Assembly: GCA_038363005.1 (NCBI GenBank)
Contig: JBBQBI010000001.1
Span: forward strand, 186,001-250,000
Source: JAKOWB01 sp038363005
GTDB lineage: Bacteria; Pseudomonadota; Alphaproteobacteria; Kiloniellales; JACOMY01
Direction: 5' to 3'
Length of the DNA: 64,000 nucleotides
Shown here one piece after another: positions 25,389 through 32,877 of this stretch (its first letter is position 1; each line of letters begins with the position of its first letter). The notes under the pieces are model-generated. The model did not search any database. It was given only the letters and a program-made list of their open reading frames with translations, and was not told the DNA's origin. The translations under genes and the position numbers were made by a program.

Positions 25389-26484
25389 CGACGGCCTCCT
25401 GCAGCAGGCTGGCGTCCTGTGTCGGCAGGGCCTGCTCGCTTTCGCCGTCGAAGAGCACGATGCGGTCGGTGACGAAATCCAGCGCCACCTGTTCGCCGAT
25501 CGCCAGCTTCTGGTTGTTCGGCGCGCGCACCCTGAGGCGGCCGGCTGGCGTGTCGACCGTGACGATCTGCCGGGCACCCATGTACTCGGCACCGAAGACC
25601 TCGCCGCTGAGCGGTCCGGCGCCGATGGTGATGTGTTCCGGCCGCACCCCCAGCACCACCTTGTCATGCGCGATGCCGACCGCCGGGGCCGGGATCGCCA
25701 GGGTGACATCGCCCAGCCGCAGGCTGGTGGCGCCGGGCGCCAGCGGCCCCTCGGCCGGCAGCAGGTTCATCGCCGGGCTGCCGATGAAGGCGGCGACGAA
25801 GAGGCTGGAGGGGCGGGCGTAGACGTCGGCCGGTGGGCCGACTTGCAGCACCCGGCCCTTGTTCATGATGGCGATGCGGTCGGCCATCGCCATGGCCTCG
25901 ATCTGGTCATGGGTGACGTAGACCGTGGTGGCGCCGATGCGCTCGTGCAGCTGGCGCAGCTCGTCGCACATCAGTTCGCGGAACTCGGCATCCAGCGTGC
26001 CCAGCGGCTCGTCCATCAGGAAGGCATCGGGGCGGCGGATGATGGCGCGGCCCAGCGCGACGCGCTGGCGGTCGCCGCCAGCCAGGCCGCCGACCGGCTG
26101 CTTCAGGATGTGCTCGATGCGCAGCAGGCGGGCGACCTCGGCGACGCGGCTCTTGATCTCGGCCCGCGACGTGCCCTGCATACGCAGCGGGAAGGTCAGG
26201 TTCTGCCGCACCGTCATGTGGGGATAGAGCGCGAAGAGCTGGAAGACGAAGGCGATGTCGCGCGCCGCGGCGCGCTTGAAGGTGACATCCTCCTCGCCCA
26301 GCAGGATCTGGCCCGAGGTCGGCAGCTCCAGCCCGGCGATCATGCGCAGGGTCGTGGTCTTGCCACAGCCCGACGGGCCTAGCAGCACGAAGAACTCACC
26401 GTCCTCCACCACCAGCGAGGAGTTCTCCACGGCGACGAAATCGCCGAAGCGCTTGTGCAGCTGGTCCAGCACGATCCGGGCCAT
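25381..26484 (-). CDS. Sugar/polyol ABC transporter ATP-binding protein (first of two)
   Basis: The 367-residue MalK-type ATPase has Walker A LLGPSGCGKTT, Walker B AFLMDEPLGTLD and switch His in YVTHDQIEA. The signature reads GGLAGGDRQRVALGRA instead of LSGGQ, a Ser-to-Ala change in the ATP-contacting motif. Combined with the intact partner, this suggests an asymmetric heterodimer with one weak ATP site. The C-terminal third is a TOBE domain. It follows a small membrane-protein gene by four bases. Confidence 0.88.
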   Translation of the reverse strand: MARIVLDQLHKRFGDFVAVENSSLVVEDGEFFVLLGPSGCGKTTTLRMIAGLELPTSGQILLGEEDVTFKRAAARDIAFVFQLFALYPHMTVRQNLTFPLRMQGTSRAEIKSRVAEVARLLRIEHILKQPVGGLAGGDRQRVALGRAIIRRPDAFLMDEPLGTLDAEFRELMCDELRQLHERIGATTVYVTHDQIEAMAMADRIAIMNKGRVLQVGPPADVYARPSSLFVAAFIGSPAMNLLPAEGPLAPGATSLRLGDVTLAIPAPAVGIAHDKVVLGVRPEHITIGAGPLSGEVFGAEYMGARQIVTVDTPAGRLRVRAPNNQKLAIGEQVALDFVTDRIVLFDGESEQALPTQDASLLQEAVDG

Positions 26485-26488
26485 GGCG

Positions 26489-26710
26489 CTACTCCGGAAA
26501 CTTGCTGACGACGATGAAGCCGACCGTGCCGGTCAGGATCACGCCGAAGGAGTTGCTGTAGAGCCACAGCGAGAAGGGCTGCATCATCATCACCACGCCG
26601 ATGGCGATGGCGGCGGTGGCGGCGTTCTCCCAGTGGCCGCGCCGGAACAGGCGACGTAGCAGGCTAGCGCGCGGCTGCGGGCGGGGCGTGCTACTGCCGG
26701 GCAAGGTCAT
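26489..26710 (-). CDS. Small membrane protein in ABC transporter operon, function unknown
   Basis: This is a 73-residue protein with a basic N-terminus (about residues 1-28, PRPQPRASLLRRLFRRGH) and two closely spaced hydrophobic stretches, TAAIAIGVVMMMQPFSLWLY and SFGVILTGTVGFIVVS. It overlaps the upstream permease stop (ATGA) and lies just before the ATPases, so it is clearly translated with the transporter. The position matches the small unnamed gene seen in glycerol-type ABC operons (glpU), but the sequence does not look like the DUF2160 protein I know from there. It may be an accessory subunit. Confidence 0.7.
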   Translation of the reverse strand: MTLPGSSTPRPQPRASLLRRLFRRGHWENAATAAIAIGVVMMMQPFSLWLYSNSFGVILTGTVGFIVVSKFPE

Positions 26711-27723
26711 TTGCGCACCGCGCCGAAGGTGATGCCGCGCAGCAGGTGCTTGCGCAGCAGCACGGTGAAGAACAGCACCGGCAGCAGGAATAGCGTGGTG
26801 CCGGCGGCCACCGCCGGCCAGTCCAGCCCGCCCTCGCCGATGATCAGCGGGATGAAGGGCGGCGCGGTCTGCGCCTCGCCCGAGGTCAGCAGCAGGGCAA
26901 AGGCGTACTCGTTCCAGGCGAAGATCAGGCAGAAGATCGCAGTGGCGGCGATGCCGGTGATGGCCTGCGGCAGCACCACGCGGCGGAAGGCCTGCAGCCG
27001 GGTGTAGCCGTCGACCATCGCCGCTTCCTCGTATTCGCGCGGGATCTCGTCGATGAAGCCCTTGAGCAGCCAGACCGCGAAGGAAACGTTGACTGCGGTG
27101 TAGAGCAGGATCATGCCGATGATGGTGTCGCTGAGGCCGACGTCGCGATACATCAGGTAGATCGGAATGGCTACGGCGATGGGTGGCATCATGCGTGTCG
27201 AAAGGATGAAGAACAGCAGGTCGTCCTTCAGCGGCACCTTGAAGCGCGAGAAGGCGTAGGCCGCCAGGGTGCCGAGAAAGACCGCCAGGAAGGTTGAGCC
27301 GAAGCCGATTACCAGCGAGTTGACGTAGCGGTCGCCGTAGCGCGAGGGGCCGGCGATCACCATGTTGCGGCTACGCACCAGCTCGTCGTACCAGGTCTCC
27401 GGCGCGGGCAGGCTGGCCATGTACTCCGGTGTCTGCCGCGTGCGCGTGGTGAAGAGGTTGACGTAGCCCTCCAGCGTCGGCTGGAACAGCACCTTGGGCG
27501 GATAGGCGATGGCGTCCGGCGGGGTCTTGAAGCTGGTCAGCACGATCCAGACGATGGGGATCAGCGAGACCAGCGCGTAGAGAATGACGAAGAAGCCGGA
27601 GGACCAGCGCGCCAGCGGCGTGGGCTCGACGATGGAACGCGCGCTGGTCAGCAGCTCCTGCGAGGGACGGCGGCCGGCGCGAGGTGGATTGGCGACGGCG
27701 CCGCTGGTGTCGGGGGCGCTCAT
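26707..27723 (-). CDS. Sugar/polyol ABC transporter permease (MalG-like)
   Basis: The 338-residue protein has a cytoplasmic N-terminal stretch of about 45 residues, then six membrane segments. The EAA loop is EEAAMVDGYTRLQAFRRVVLPQAITG, typical of carbohydrate permeases of the CUT1 group. A periplasmic stretch after the first segment (about residues 85-135) is larger than usual. It forms a dimer with the MalF-like permease encoded immediately upstream (4-base overlap). Confidence 0.92.
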   Translation of the reverse strand: MSAPDTSGAVANPPRAGRRPSQELLTSARSIVEPTPLARWSSGFFVILYALVSLIPIVWIVLTSFKTPPDAIAYPPKVLFQPTLEGYVNLFTTRTRQTPEYMASLPAPETWYDELVRSRNMVIAGPSRYGDRYVNSLVIGFGSTFLAVFLGTLAAYAFSRFKVPLKDDLLFFILSTRMMPPIAVAIPIYLMYRDVGLSDTIIGMILLYTAVNVSFAVWLLKGFIDEIPREYEEAAMVDGYTRLQAFRRVVLPQAITGIAATAIFCLIFAWNEYAFALLLTSGEAQTAPPFIPLIIGEGGLDWPAVAAGTTLFLLPVLFFTVLLRKHLLRGITFGAVRK

Positions 27724-28673
27724 CGTTGCTTCACCTTGTTGAGGAACTTCACGTAGATGTTGGCGGCGCCGAACACCACGACGAAGAGGATGATGGCGAA
27801 GGCCGAGGAGTAGCCGGTCTTCCAGCTTTCAAAGGCGGCGCGCTTCAGGGTGATGGAGGCGACCTCGGTGGTGGAGCCGGGCCCGCCGGCGGTCAGCGAG
27901 ACCACCATGTCGAACATCTTGAAGTTCTCGATGGCGCGGAACAGCACCGCCAGCATCAGGAAGGGCAGCACCATCGGCAGGGTGATGTGCCAGAACTGCC
28001 GCAGCCGGCTGGCGCGGTCGACCTCGGCGGCCTCGTAGAGGTACTGCGGCACGGCGCGCAGGCCGGCCAGGCAGATCAGCATGACGTAGGGCGTCCACAT
28101 CCAGACGTCGACGATGACGATGGCCCAGGGCGCCAGCTGCACGTCGCCGATCATGGTGAAGTCGCCGGCGTCGAGGAAGAAATTGACGATGTAGTTGAAG
28201 ATGCCGGACTGCGGCTGGAACAGGTAGGTCCAGAAGATGCCGACCACTGCCGGCGACAGCATCATTGGCAGCAGGATGAGCGTCGTCCAGGTGGCGTGGC
28301 CCTTGAATTTGCGATTGATCAGCAGCGCCAGGCCGAAGCCGATCAGCACTTCCAGCCCGATCGACCAGCAGACGAAGGAGGCCGTGGTCTGCAGCCGGTC
28401 CCAGATGTCGGCGTCGCCCAGAATGCGCTCGTAGTTGGCGGTGCCGACCGACTTGATGACGCGCCCCGGCTGGTTGGCGCGGAAGTCGGTGAAGGAAAGG
28501 TCGACGGTCCAGATCAGCGGGAAGATGTTGACCGCGAGCAGCAGCAGGATGGTCGGCGTGATGAAGAGCCAGGCGATGGTGCGCGGGCTGAAACCGGCGC
28601 CGCCGGCCCCCCACATACCGCCCGGGCTTCGCGCCCCTTTCCTGTTGGTCAATCCGCTCATCGTCCTGAACAT
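27720..28673 (-). CDS. Sugar/polyol ABC transporter permease (MalF/UgpA-like)
   Basis: The 317-residue permease has six membrane segments starting at TIAWLFITPTILLLLAVNIFP. The EAA loop EAAEVDRASRLRQFWHITLPMVLPFLM is typical of CUT1 sugar permeases. It follows the binding-protein gene after a 79-base gap holding a strong stem-loop. Its partner is the MalG-like permease. Confidence 0.92.
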   Translation of the reverse strand: MFRTMSGLTNRKGARSPGGMWGAGGAGFSPRTIAWLFITPTILLLLAVNIFPLIWTVDLSFTDFRANQPGRVIKSVGTANYERILGDADIWDRLQTTASFVCWSIGLEVLIGFGLALLINRKFKGHATWTTLILLPMMLSPAVVGIFWTYLFQPQSGIFNYIVNFFLDAGDFTMIGDVQLAPWAIVIVDVWMWTPYVMLICLAGLRAVPQYLYEAAEVDRASRLRQFWHITLPMVLPFLMLAVLFRAIENFKMFDMVVSLTAGGPGSTTEVASITLKRAAFESWKTGYSSAFAIILFVVVFGAANIYVKFLNKVKQR

Positions 28674-28699
28674 CCTGTTTCGATCATAGGCCCCCGATT

Positions 28700-28726
28700 G
28701 GCCGGCCGGGACATGCCCGGCCGGCC
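28700..28726. terminator. Intercistronic stem-loop between binding protein and permease genes
   Basis: A perfect 11-bp GC-only stem (28700-28710 with 28716-28726) closes a 5-base loop (ACATG). No U-tract follows on the minus strand, so it is more likely an mRNA-stabilising or partial-attenuation element giving high binding-protein levels than a full terminator. Confidence 0.6.
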
Positions 28727-28752
28727 AGCCGCGGGAAACAACAGGGAAACAA

Positions 28753-30075
28753 TCAGAGCTTGCCGTCGTCCTTGAAGGCCTGCGTCCAATCCTTGATCAG
28801 CAGGTCGAGGGCTTCCTTGGCCGTGCCCTTGTCCGCCACCACGTAGTCGTGGATGCGGGCCTGCATGGCCTGCAGTAGCTCGGCGTAGATCGGCTCCTGC
28901 CAGAAGTCCTTGACGTTGCTCATGGCGCGCAGGAAGTCAGCGGCGAAGGGCGCCGAGGCGGCGAAGCCCGGATCCTCCAGCACCGCCTTGTGGCAGGAGT
29001 AGCCACCCAGGGCCCACCACTTCTTCTGCACGTCGGGCTTGGCGAACCACTTGATGTACTCCAGCGCCAGGTCCTTCTTGTCGGAGTAGGAGACGACCGA
29101 GATGCCCTGGCCGCCCAGTGCCGAGGCCTCGACCGACATCTTCGGATTGACGAAGAAGCCGGACTTGTCGCCACCGACGTTCTCGTCCTTCAGGATGCCG
29201 GGGAAGAAGGCGAACCAGTTCATCTGGATCGCCACCTGGCCGGAGCGGTAGGCGTCAAGGTTCTCGACCATGTAGGCGTTCGAGTGACCCGGCGGGGTGC
29301 AGCACTTGTAGAGGTCCTTGTAGGTCTCCAGCGCGGCCACGGCATTCGGCGAGTTGACGAAGCCTTCCATGTGATAGGGGTTGGCCGGATCCTCGTACTG
29401 GAAGCCGTTGGCGTAGAGTGCGCCAGTCACGCCCATGGTGATGCCTTCCGAGCCGCGCTCGGTGTACATCGCGATGCCGTAGACCGTCTTGCCGTCGATC
29501 TGCCGACCCTGGAAGAAGGTGCCGATATCCTTCAGCTGCTTCCAGTCGGCCGGCGGGGCCAGGTCATAGCCGTAGGTCTTCTTGAACTCGGCCTGCAGCT
29601 CGGGACGGGCGAACCAGTCCTTGCGGTAGACCCAGCCAAGCGCGTCGCCCATGGCCGGGAGCGCCCAGTAGTTCTCGCTGCCCTTCGGCCAGGTCGAATA
29701 GGCGTAGACCGTGGCCGGCAGGAAGTCGTTCATCGAGATGTTGTTGGCGGCGAAGAAGTCGTTGAGCTTGACGTAGTGACCATAGGTGGCCGAGCCGCCG
29801 ATCCACTGGCTGTCGCCGATCAGCAGGTCGCAGAGCTTGCCGCCGGAGTTCAGTTCGTTGAGGAAGCGGTCGGCAAAGCTGGTCCAGGGCACGAACTCGA
29901 ACTTCATCTGGATGCCGGTTTCGGCGGTGAAATCCTTGGAGAGCTCGGCCAGCGCATTGGCTGGGTCCCAGGCGGCCCAGCACAGGGTGATCGACTTGTC
30001 TTCGGCCGAAGCCTGGCCCGCCATCGCCGTGACGGCGATAGCGGCCGCGGCCGCGGCCCTCAGGAATCTACGCAT
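28753..30075 (-). CDS. Periplasmic sugar/polyol-binding protein of the ABC transporter
   Basis: The 440-residue precursor has a Sec signal peptide (MRRFLRAAAAAAIAVTAMAGQASA) with cleavage expected after ASA. The mature domain fits the extracellular solute-binding family 1 (KSITLCWAAWDPANALAEL, then FTAETGIQMKFEFVPW). Cysteine pairs such as YKCCTPPGHS are notable. Given the dihydroxyacetone kinase genes downstream in the same operon, the ligand is probably dihydroxyacetone, glycerol or a polyol. A GGGAGGAAA ribosome-binding site precedes the ATG. It is the first gene of an 11-gene leftward operon. Confidence 0.88.
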   Translation of the reverse strand: MRRFLRAAAAAAIAVTAMAGQASAEDKSITLCWAAWDPANALAELSKDFTAETGIQMKFEFVPWTSFADRFLNELNSGGKLCDLLIGDSQWIGGSATYGHYVKLNDFFAANNISMNDFLPATVYAYSTWPKGSENYWALPAMGDALGWVYRKDWFARPELQAEFKKTYGYDLAPPADWKQLKDIGTFFQGRQIDGKTVYGIAMYTERGSEGITMGVTGALYANGFQYEDPANPYHMEGFVNSPNAVAALETYKDLYKCCTPPGHSNAYMVENLDAYRSGQVAIQMNWFAFFPGILKDENVGGDKSGFFVNPKMSVEASALGGQGISVVSYSDKKDLALEYIKWFAKPDVQKKWWALGGYSCHKAVLEDPGFAASAPFAADFLRAMSNVKDFWQEPIYAELLQAMQARIHDYVVADKGTAKEALDLLIKDWTQAFKDDGKL

Positions 30076-30148
30076 CGGTTTCCTCCCTTCGAGGTGTCTA
30101 CGGCAGATATCGCGGCGGAGCGTGCCTCCGCTTCTTCTGGTGCGTTAC

Positions 30149-30191
30149 GTTTAGTGAATAAACTCTACTAAACTATGTCAAGCCACTAAAC
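30149..30191. promoter_or_regulatory. Promoter and GTTTAGT/ACTAAAC operator cluster for the ABC-dha operon
   Basis: On the minus strand TTGACA (30181-30176) is a consensus -35 hexamer; TATTCA 15 bases on is a weak -10 candidate. Around it lie GTTTAGT (30149-30155) and two ACTAAAC boxes (30167-30173 and 30185-30191). The first pair forms an inverted repeat with an 11-base centre, overlapping the promoter. The same heptamers occur before dhaK and the amidohydrolase gene. The rest of the 30076-30389 gap shows no gene. Confidence 0.62.
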
Positions 30192-30313
30192 ACGGTTCTC
30201 CCCAAGATTCGATGCTGCACCTGCGAAAGCCAGCGTGCTGCAACGCAAAATCACGAAAGACGTGGCGAATGAGGCTTTGCCGGCCTTCCCATCAAGCCTG
30301 TGAGACGGCAGGA

Positions 30314-30324
30314 TAAACTAAACT
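30314..30324. promoter_or_regulatory. GTTTAGT-type operator upstream of the amidohydrolase gene
   Basis: TAAACTAAACT on the plus strand is the exact reverse complement of the AGTTTAGTTTA sequence at the dhaK promoter. It lies 66 bases before the chosen amidohydrolase start, supporting joint control with the dihydroxyacetone genes. Confidence 0.55.
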
Positions 30325-30389
30325 TAATCGCCGCCGCTCACCGGGCCGCAGAGCCGGGACGCGGCGACCTCGCGTCAGGGAGCGCCGTC

Positions 30390-31673
30390 ATGAGCCACAC
30401 TGTCTTCCAGAACGTCCGCGTCCTCGACTCGACCGGCGCGGCGCCCTTCGCCGGCGCCGTGCGCGTGGTCGGCAACCGCATCAAGGAAATCGCGCGCGAC
30501 GGCAAGAAACTGAAAGTGCCGGCCGAGGCCGAGGTGATTGACGGCGGTGGCGCCACCCTGATGCCCGGCCTGATCGAGGCGCACGCCCACATCTCCTTCT
30601 GCAACGTCGCGCAGCTCGAGCAGCTGGGCGACCTGCCGCCCGAGGAGCACACGCTGGCCTCGATGAAGCACGCGCGGCAGATGTTCGACCAGGGTTTCAC
30701 CGCGCTGTTCAGCGCCGCGGCGGCCAAGCCGCGCCTCGACGTGGTGATCCGCAACGCCATCGAGGCCGGCGAGATCCCCGGCCCGCGGATGCGCGCCGCC
30801 AGCCCGGAGCTGACGGTGACCGGCGGCCTGGGCGACGTGCGGCGTTCGCACATCGCACGCTCGACCTTCGCCATCTGCTGCGACGGCCCGGACGAGTTCC
30901 GCCGCGTCGCCCGCGAGATGTGCCGCGAGGGCGTCGACACCCTGAAGATCAATCCCTCGGGCGACGAGTTCGTGCCCTTCGCGCGCGCCCACCTGACGGT
31001 GATGAACGAGCCGGAGGTGGCGGCGGTGGCCGAAGTCGCGCGCTCGCGCGGCAAGATGCTGGCGGCGCATGCGCGCTCCGCCGAGAGCGTGAAGATGTGC
31101 CTGAGGAACGGCGTCGACGTGCTCTATCACTGCACGCTGGCCGATAGCGAGGCGCTCGACATGCTGGAGGCCAAGAAGGACTCCATCTTCGTCGCCCCGG
31201 CCATGGGCATCATGTACGCCACGGCGAATGGCGAGGGCGCCGAATGGGGCCTGACCAAGGACCATCCAGTGGCGATGTACTTCGCGCGCGAGCTGGAACG
31301 CTGCATCGAGAACATGAAGGAGCTGCGCAAGCGCGGGGTGCGGGTGCTGCCGGGCGGTGACTACGGCTTCGCCTGGAACCCGATCGGCCGAAACGCGCGC
31401 GACCTGGAACACTTCGTCAAGCTGCTGGGCATGAGCCCGATCGAGGCAATCCACGCCTGCACCAAGCTGGGCGGCGAGATCATGCAGATGGGCGGCGAGC
31501 TAGGCCTGGTGAAGGAAGGCTACCTGGCCGACCTGCTGCTGGTTGACGGCGACCCAGCGAGCGACGTGACCATCCTGCAGGACAAGAACCGCTTCCGCGC
31601 CATCATGAAGGACGGCAGCTTCTACAAACGGCCCGACGCCGGGCGACAGGCGGCGGTGCGGGCGGCGGAGTAG
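30390..31673 (+). CDS. Amidohydrolase family protein (imidazolonepropionase/prolidase-like)
   Basis: The chosen ATG at 30390 follows a GGGAG site and gives 427 residues; an in-frame start at 30300 would include the operator and is rejected. Metal-binding motifs are His65 and His67 in LIEAHAHISF, a later His in LAAHARSAES and the Asp in LPGGDYGF. The C-terminus has the usual composite-sheet strand GLVKEGYLADLLLVDGDP. Such enzymes hydrolyse amide or cyclic amide bonds in the cytoplasm. The operator upstream suggests it belongs to the dihydroxyacetone regulon, perhaps releasing a three-carbon unit; the substrate is unknown. It is convergent with the aldo-keto reductase gene. Confidence 0.85.
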   Translation: MSHTVFQNVRVLDSTGAAPFAGAVRVVGNRIKEIARDGKKLKVPAEAEVIDGGGATLMPGLIEAHAHISFCNVAQLEQLGDLPPEEHTLASMKHARQMFDQGFTALFSAAAAKPRLDVVIRNAIEAGEIPGPRMRAASPELTVTGGLGDVRRSHIARSTFAICCDGPDEFRRVAREMCREGVDTLKINPSGDEFVPFARAHLTVMNEPEVAAVAEVARSRGKMLAAHARSAESVKMCLRNGVDVLYHCTLADSEALDMLEAKKDSIFVAPAMGIMYATANGEGAEWGLTKDHPVAMYFARELERCIENMKELRKRGVRVLPGGDYGFAWNPIGRNARDLEHFVKLLGMSPIEAIHACTKLGGEIMQMGGELGLVKEGYLADLLLVDGDPASDVTILQDKNRFRAIMKDGSFYKRPDAGRQAAVRAAE

Positions 31674-31677
31674 GGCT

Positions 31678-32682
31678 TCAGCTCCAGGGCAGCGCGGCGC
31701 GAATCTTCCAGTACTGCGCCGGCCCTTCGGCCAGCGGCTCCAAGGCATTGTGCGCCTGGCCGTCCATGACGAGCGTGGCGGCCTCGAGGTTGCTTTCGAG
31801 CTGTGACAGGGTGCTGGCACCGCTCAGCACGATGTCGACACAGGGTTCGGCCAGCGCAGCGGCCAAGGCGAGGGCGTCGGGCGTAGTGGCCAGGCGCTGT
31901 GCCTCGCGCGACAGCAGGTGCCGCTGCACGGCGAAATCCGGCGCTGTGTTGCGCCCAGTGAGGCGGCCGTTGGCCAGGGCTTCCTTGACGATGACCAGCA
32001 GCCCGGCCGACTTGGCCTCGGCCAGTGCCGGGCCGGCGGAGCGTTCCAGCAGGTTCCAGGTCGCCTGCACCGATTCGAACAGGCGCCGGCCGTCCAGTTC
32101 AAACTCCAGCGCGCGCTTGATGGTCTGGCCCTGCGCCGGGCCGCTGACCGACAGGCCAACGGCGATGCCCTCCTCGCGCAGGCTGGCCAGCGCGGCCAGC
32201 AGAGCCGGCTGCTCGAACAGGCCGCTGTCCAGGGTCGCGGAGTGTACCTGGTAGAGCGTCAGGTGATCGCCCAGCAGGTCGCGGGTCTCGGCGCGCTGGG
32301 CCAAGAAATGCTCCAGCGTATGCTCCTTGACCTCGTGCACCTGGGCGCCAGGCTGCCAGTCGGCGGTGTAGCGGTAGCCCCACTTGGAGGAGATGAAGAG
32401 GCGACCGGGCGGGAAGCCGCGGGCCTTCAGCCAGCCGGCCAGGAACGCCTCGGCCAGGCCATAGGAGCGCGCGGCGTCGAAGGTGCCGACGCCGGCGGCC
32501 AGCGCGGCATCGAGCAGGGCCCAGCAGCGCCGGCGCAGGCCCTCGACATCGGTCGCGTCGGCCAGGTCGGCCTGGTGGCCCAGGTTGATGTAGCCAGGCC
32601 GGCCGACCGCGGCCAGGCCCAGCCCCAGGCGGGTGACGGTGACGCGCTGGCCGGCGAGGGTGACGGTGCGGGTGGGCAGCAT
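31678..32682 (-). CDS. Aldo/keto reductase
   Basis: The 334-residue NAD(P)H-dependent oxidoreductase shows the family tetrad: Asp69 and Tyr74 in FDAARSYG, Lys100 in SSKWGY and His147 in YQVHSA. The C-terminal CVDIVLSGASTLSQLESNLEA binds the cofactor phosphate. It reduces a carbonyl substrate that cannot be named. It is convergent with the amidohydrolase gene and may serve the same carbonyl metabolism. Confidence 0.88.
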   Translation of the reverse strand: MLPTRTVTLAGQRVTVTRLGLGLAAVGRPGYINLGHQADLADATDVEGLRRRCWALLDAALAAGVGTFDAARSYGLAEAFLAGWLKARGFPPGRLFISSKWGYRYTADWQPGAQVHEVKEHTLEHFLAQRAETRDLLGDHLTLYQVHSATLDSGLFEQPALLAALASLREEGIAVGLSVSGPAQGQTIKRALEFELDGRRLFESVQATWNLLERSAGPALAEAKSAGLLVIVKEALANGRLTGRNTAPDFAVQRHLLSREAQRLATTPDALALAAALAEPCVDIVLSGASTLSQLESNLEAATLVMDGQAHNALEPLAEGPAQYWKIRAALPWS

Positions 32683-32747
32683 GGCCGCGAGAGTGGCGGA
32701 GGCTGGGGCAGGCGTGCAAGCGGCTACAGCCGGCCCGGAGCCAGACT

Positions 32748-32858
32748 TTCGTCATGGCCGGGCTTGACCCGGCCATCCAGAGTTCGGTCGACTGCTCTCC
32801 TGGCGTTGGGTCCGCGATCAGAGACCTGGATGCCCTGGTCAAGTCCGGGCATGACGAA
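32748..32858. repeat. Palindromic intergenic repeat (alphaproteobacterial REP-like)
   Basis: Two 33-base arms (32748-32780 and 32826-32858) are reverse complements with four mismatches, separated by a 45-base loop. The arms read TTCGTCATG...CATCCAG and contain CTTGACC, a pattern common in intergenic regions of Alphaproteobacteria. It lies upstream of the GMC oxidoreductase gene and downstream of the aldo-keto reductase start region. A transcript would form a long hairpin. Confidence 0.8.
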
Positions 32859-32877
32859 CGCCTAGGGTGTGGCCAGT

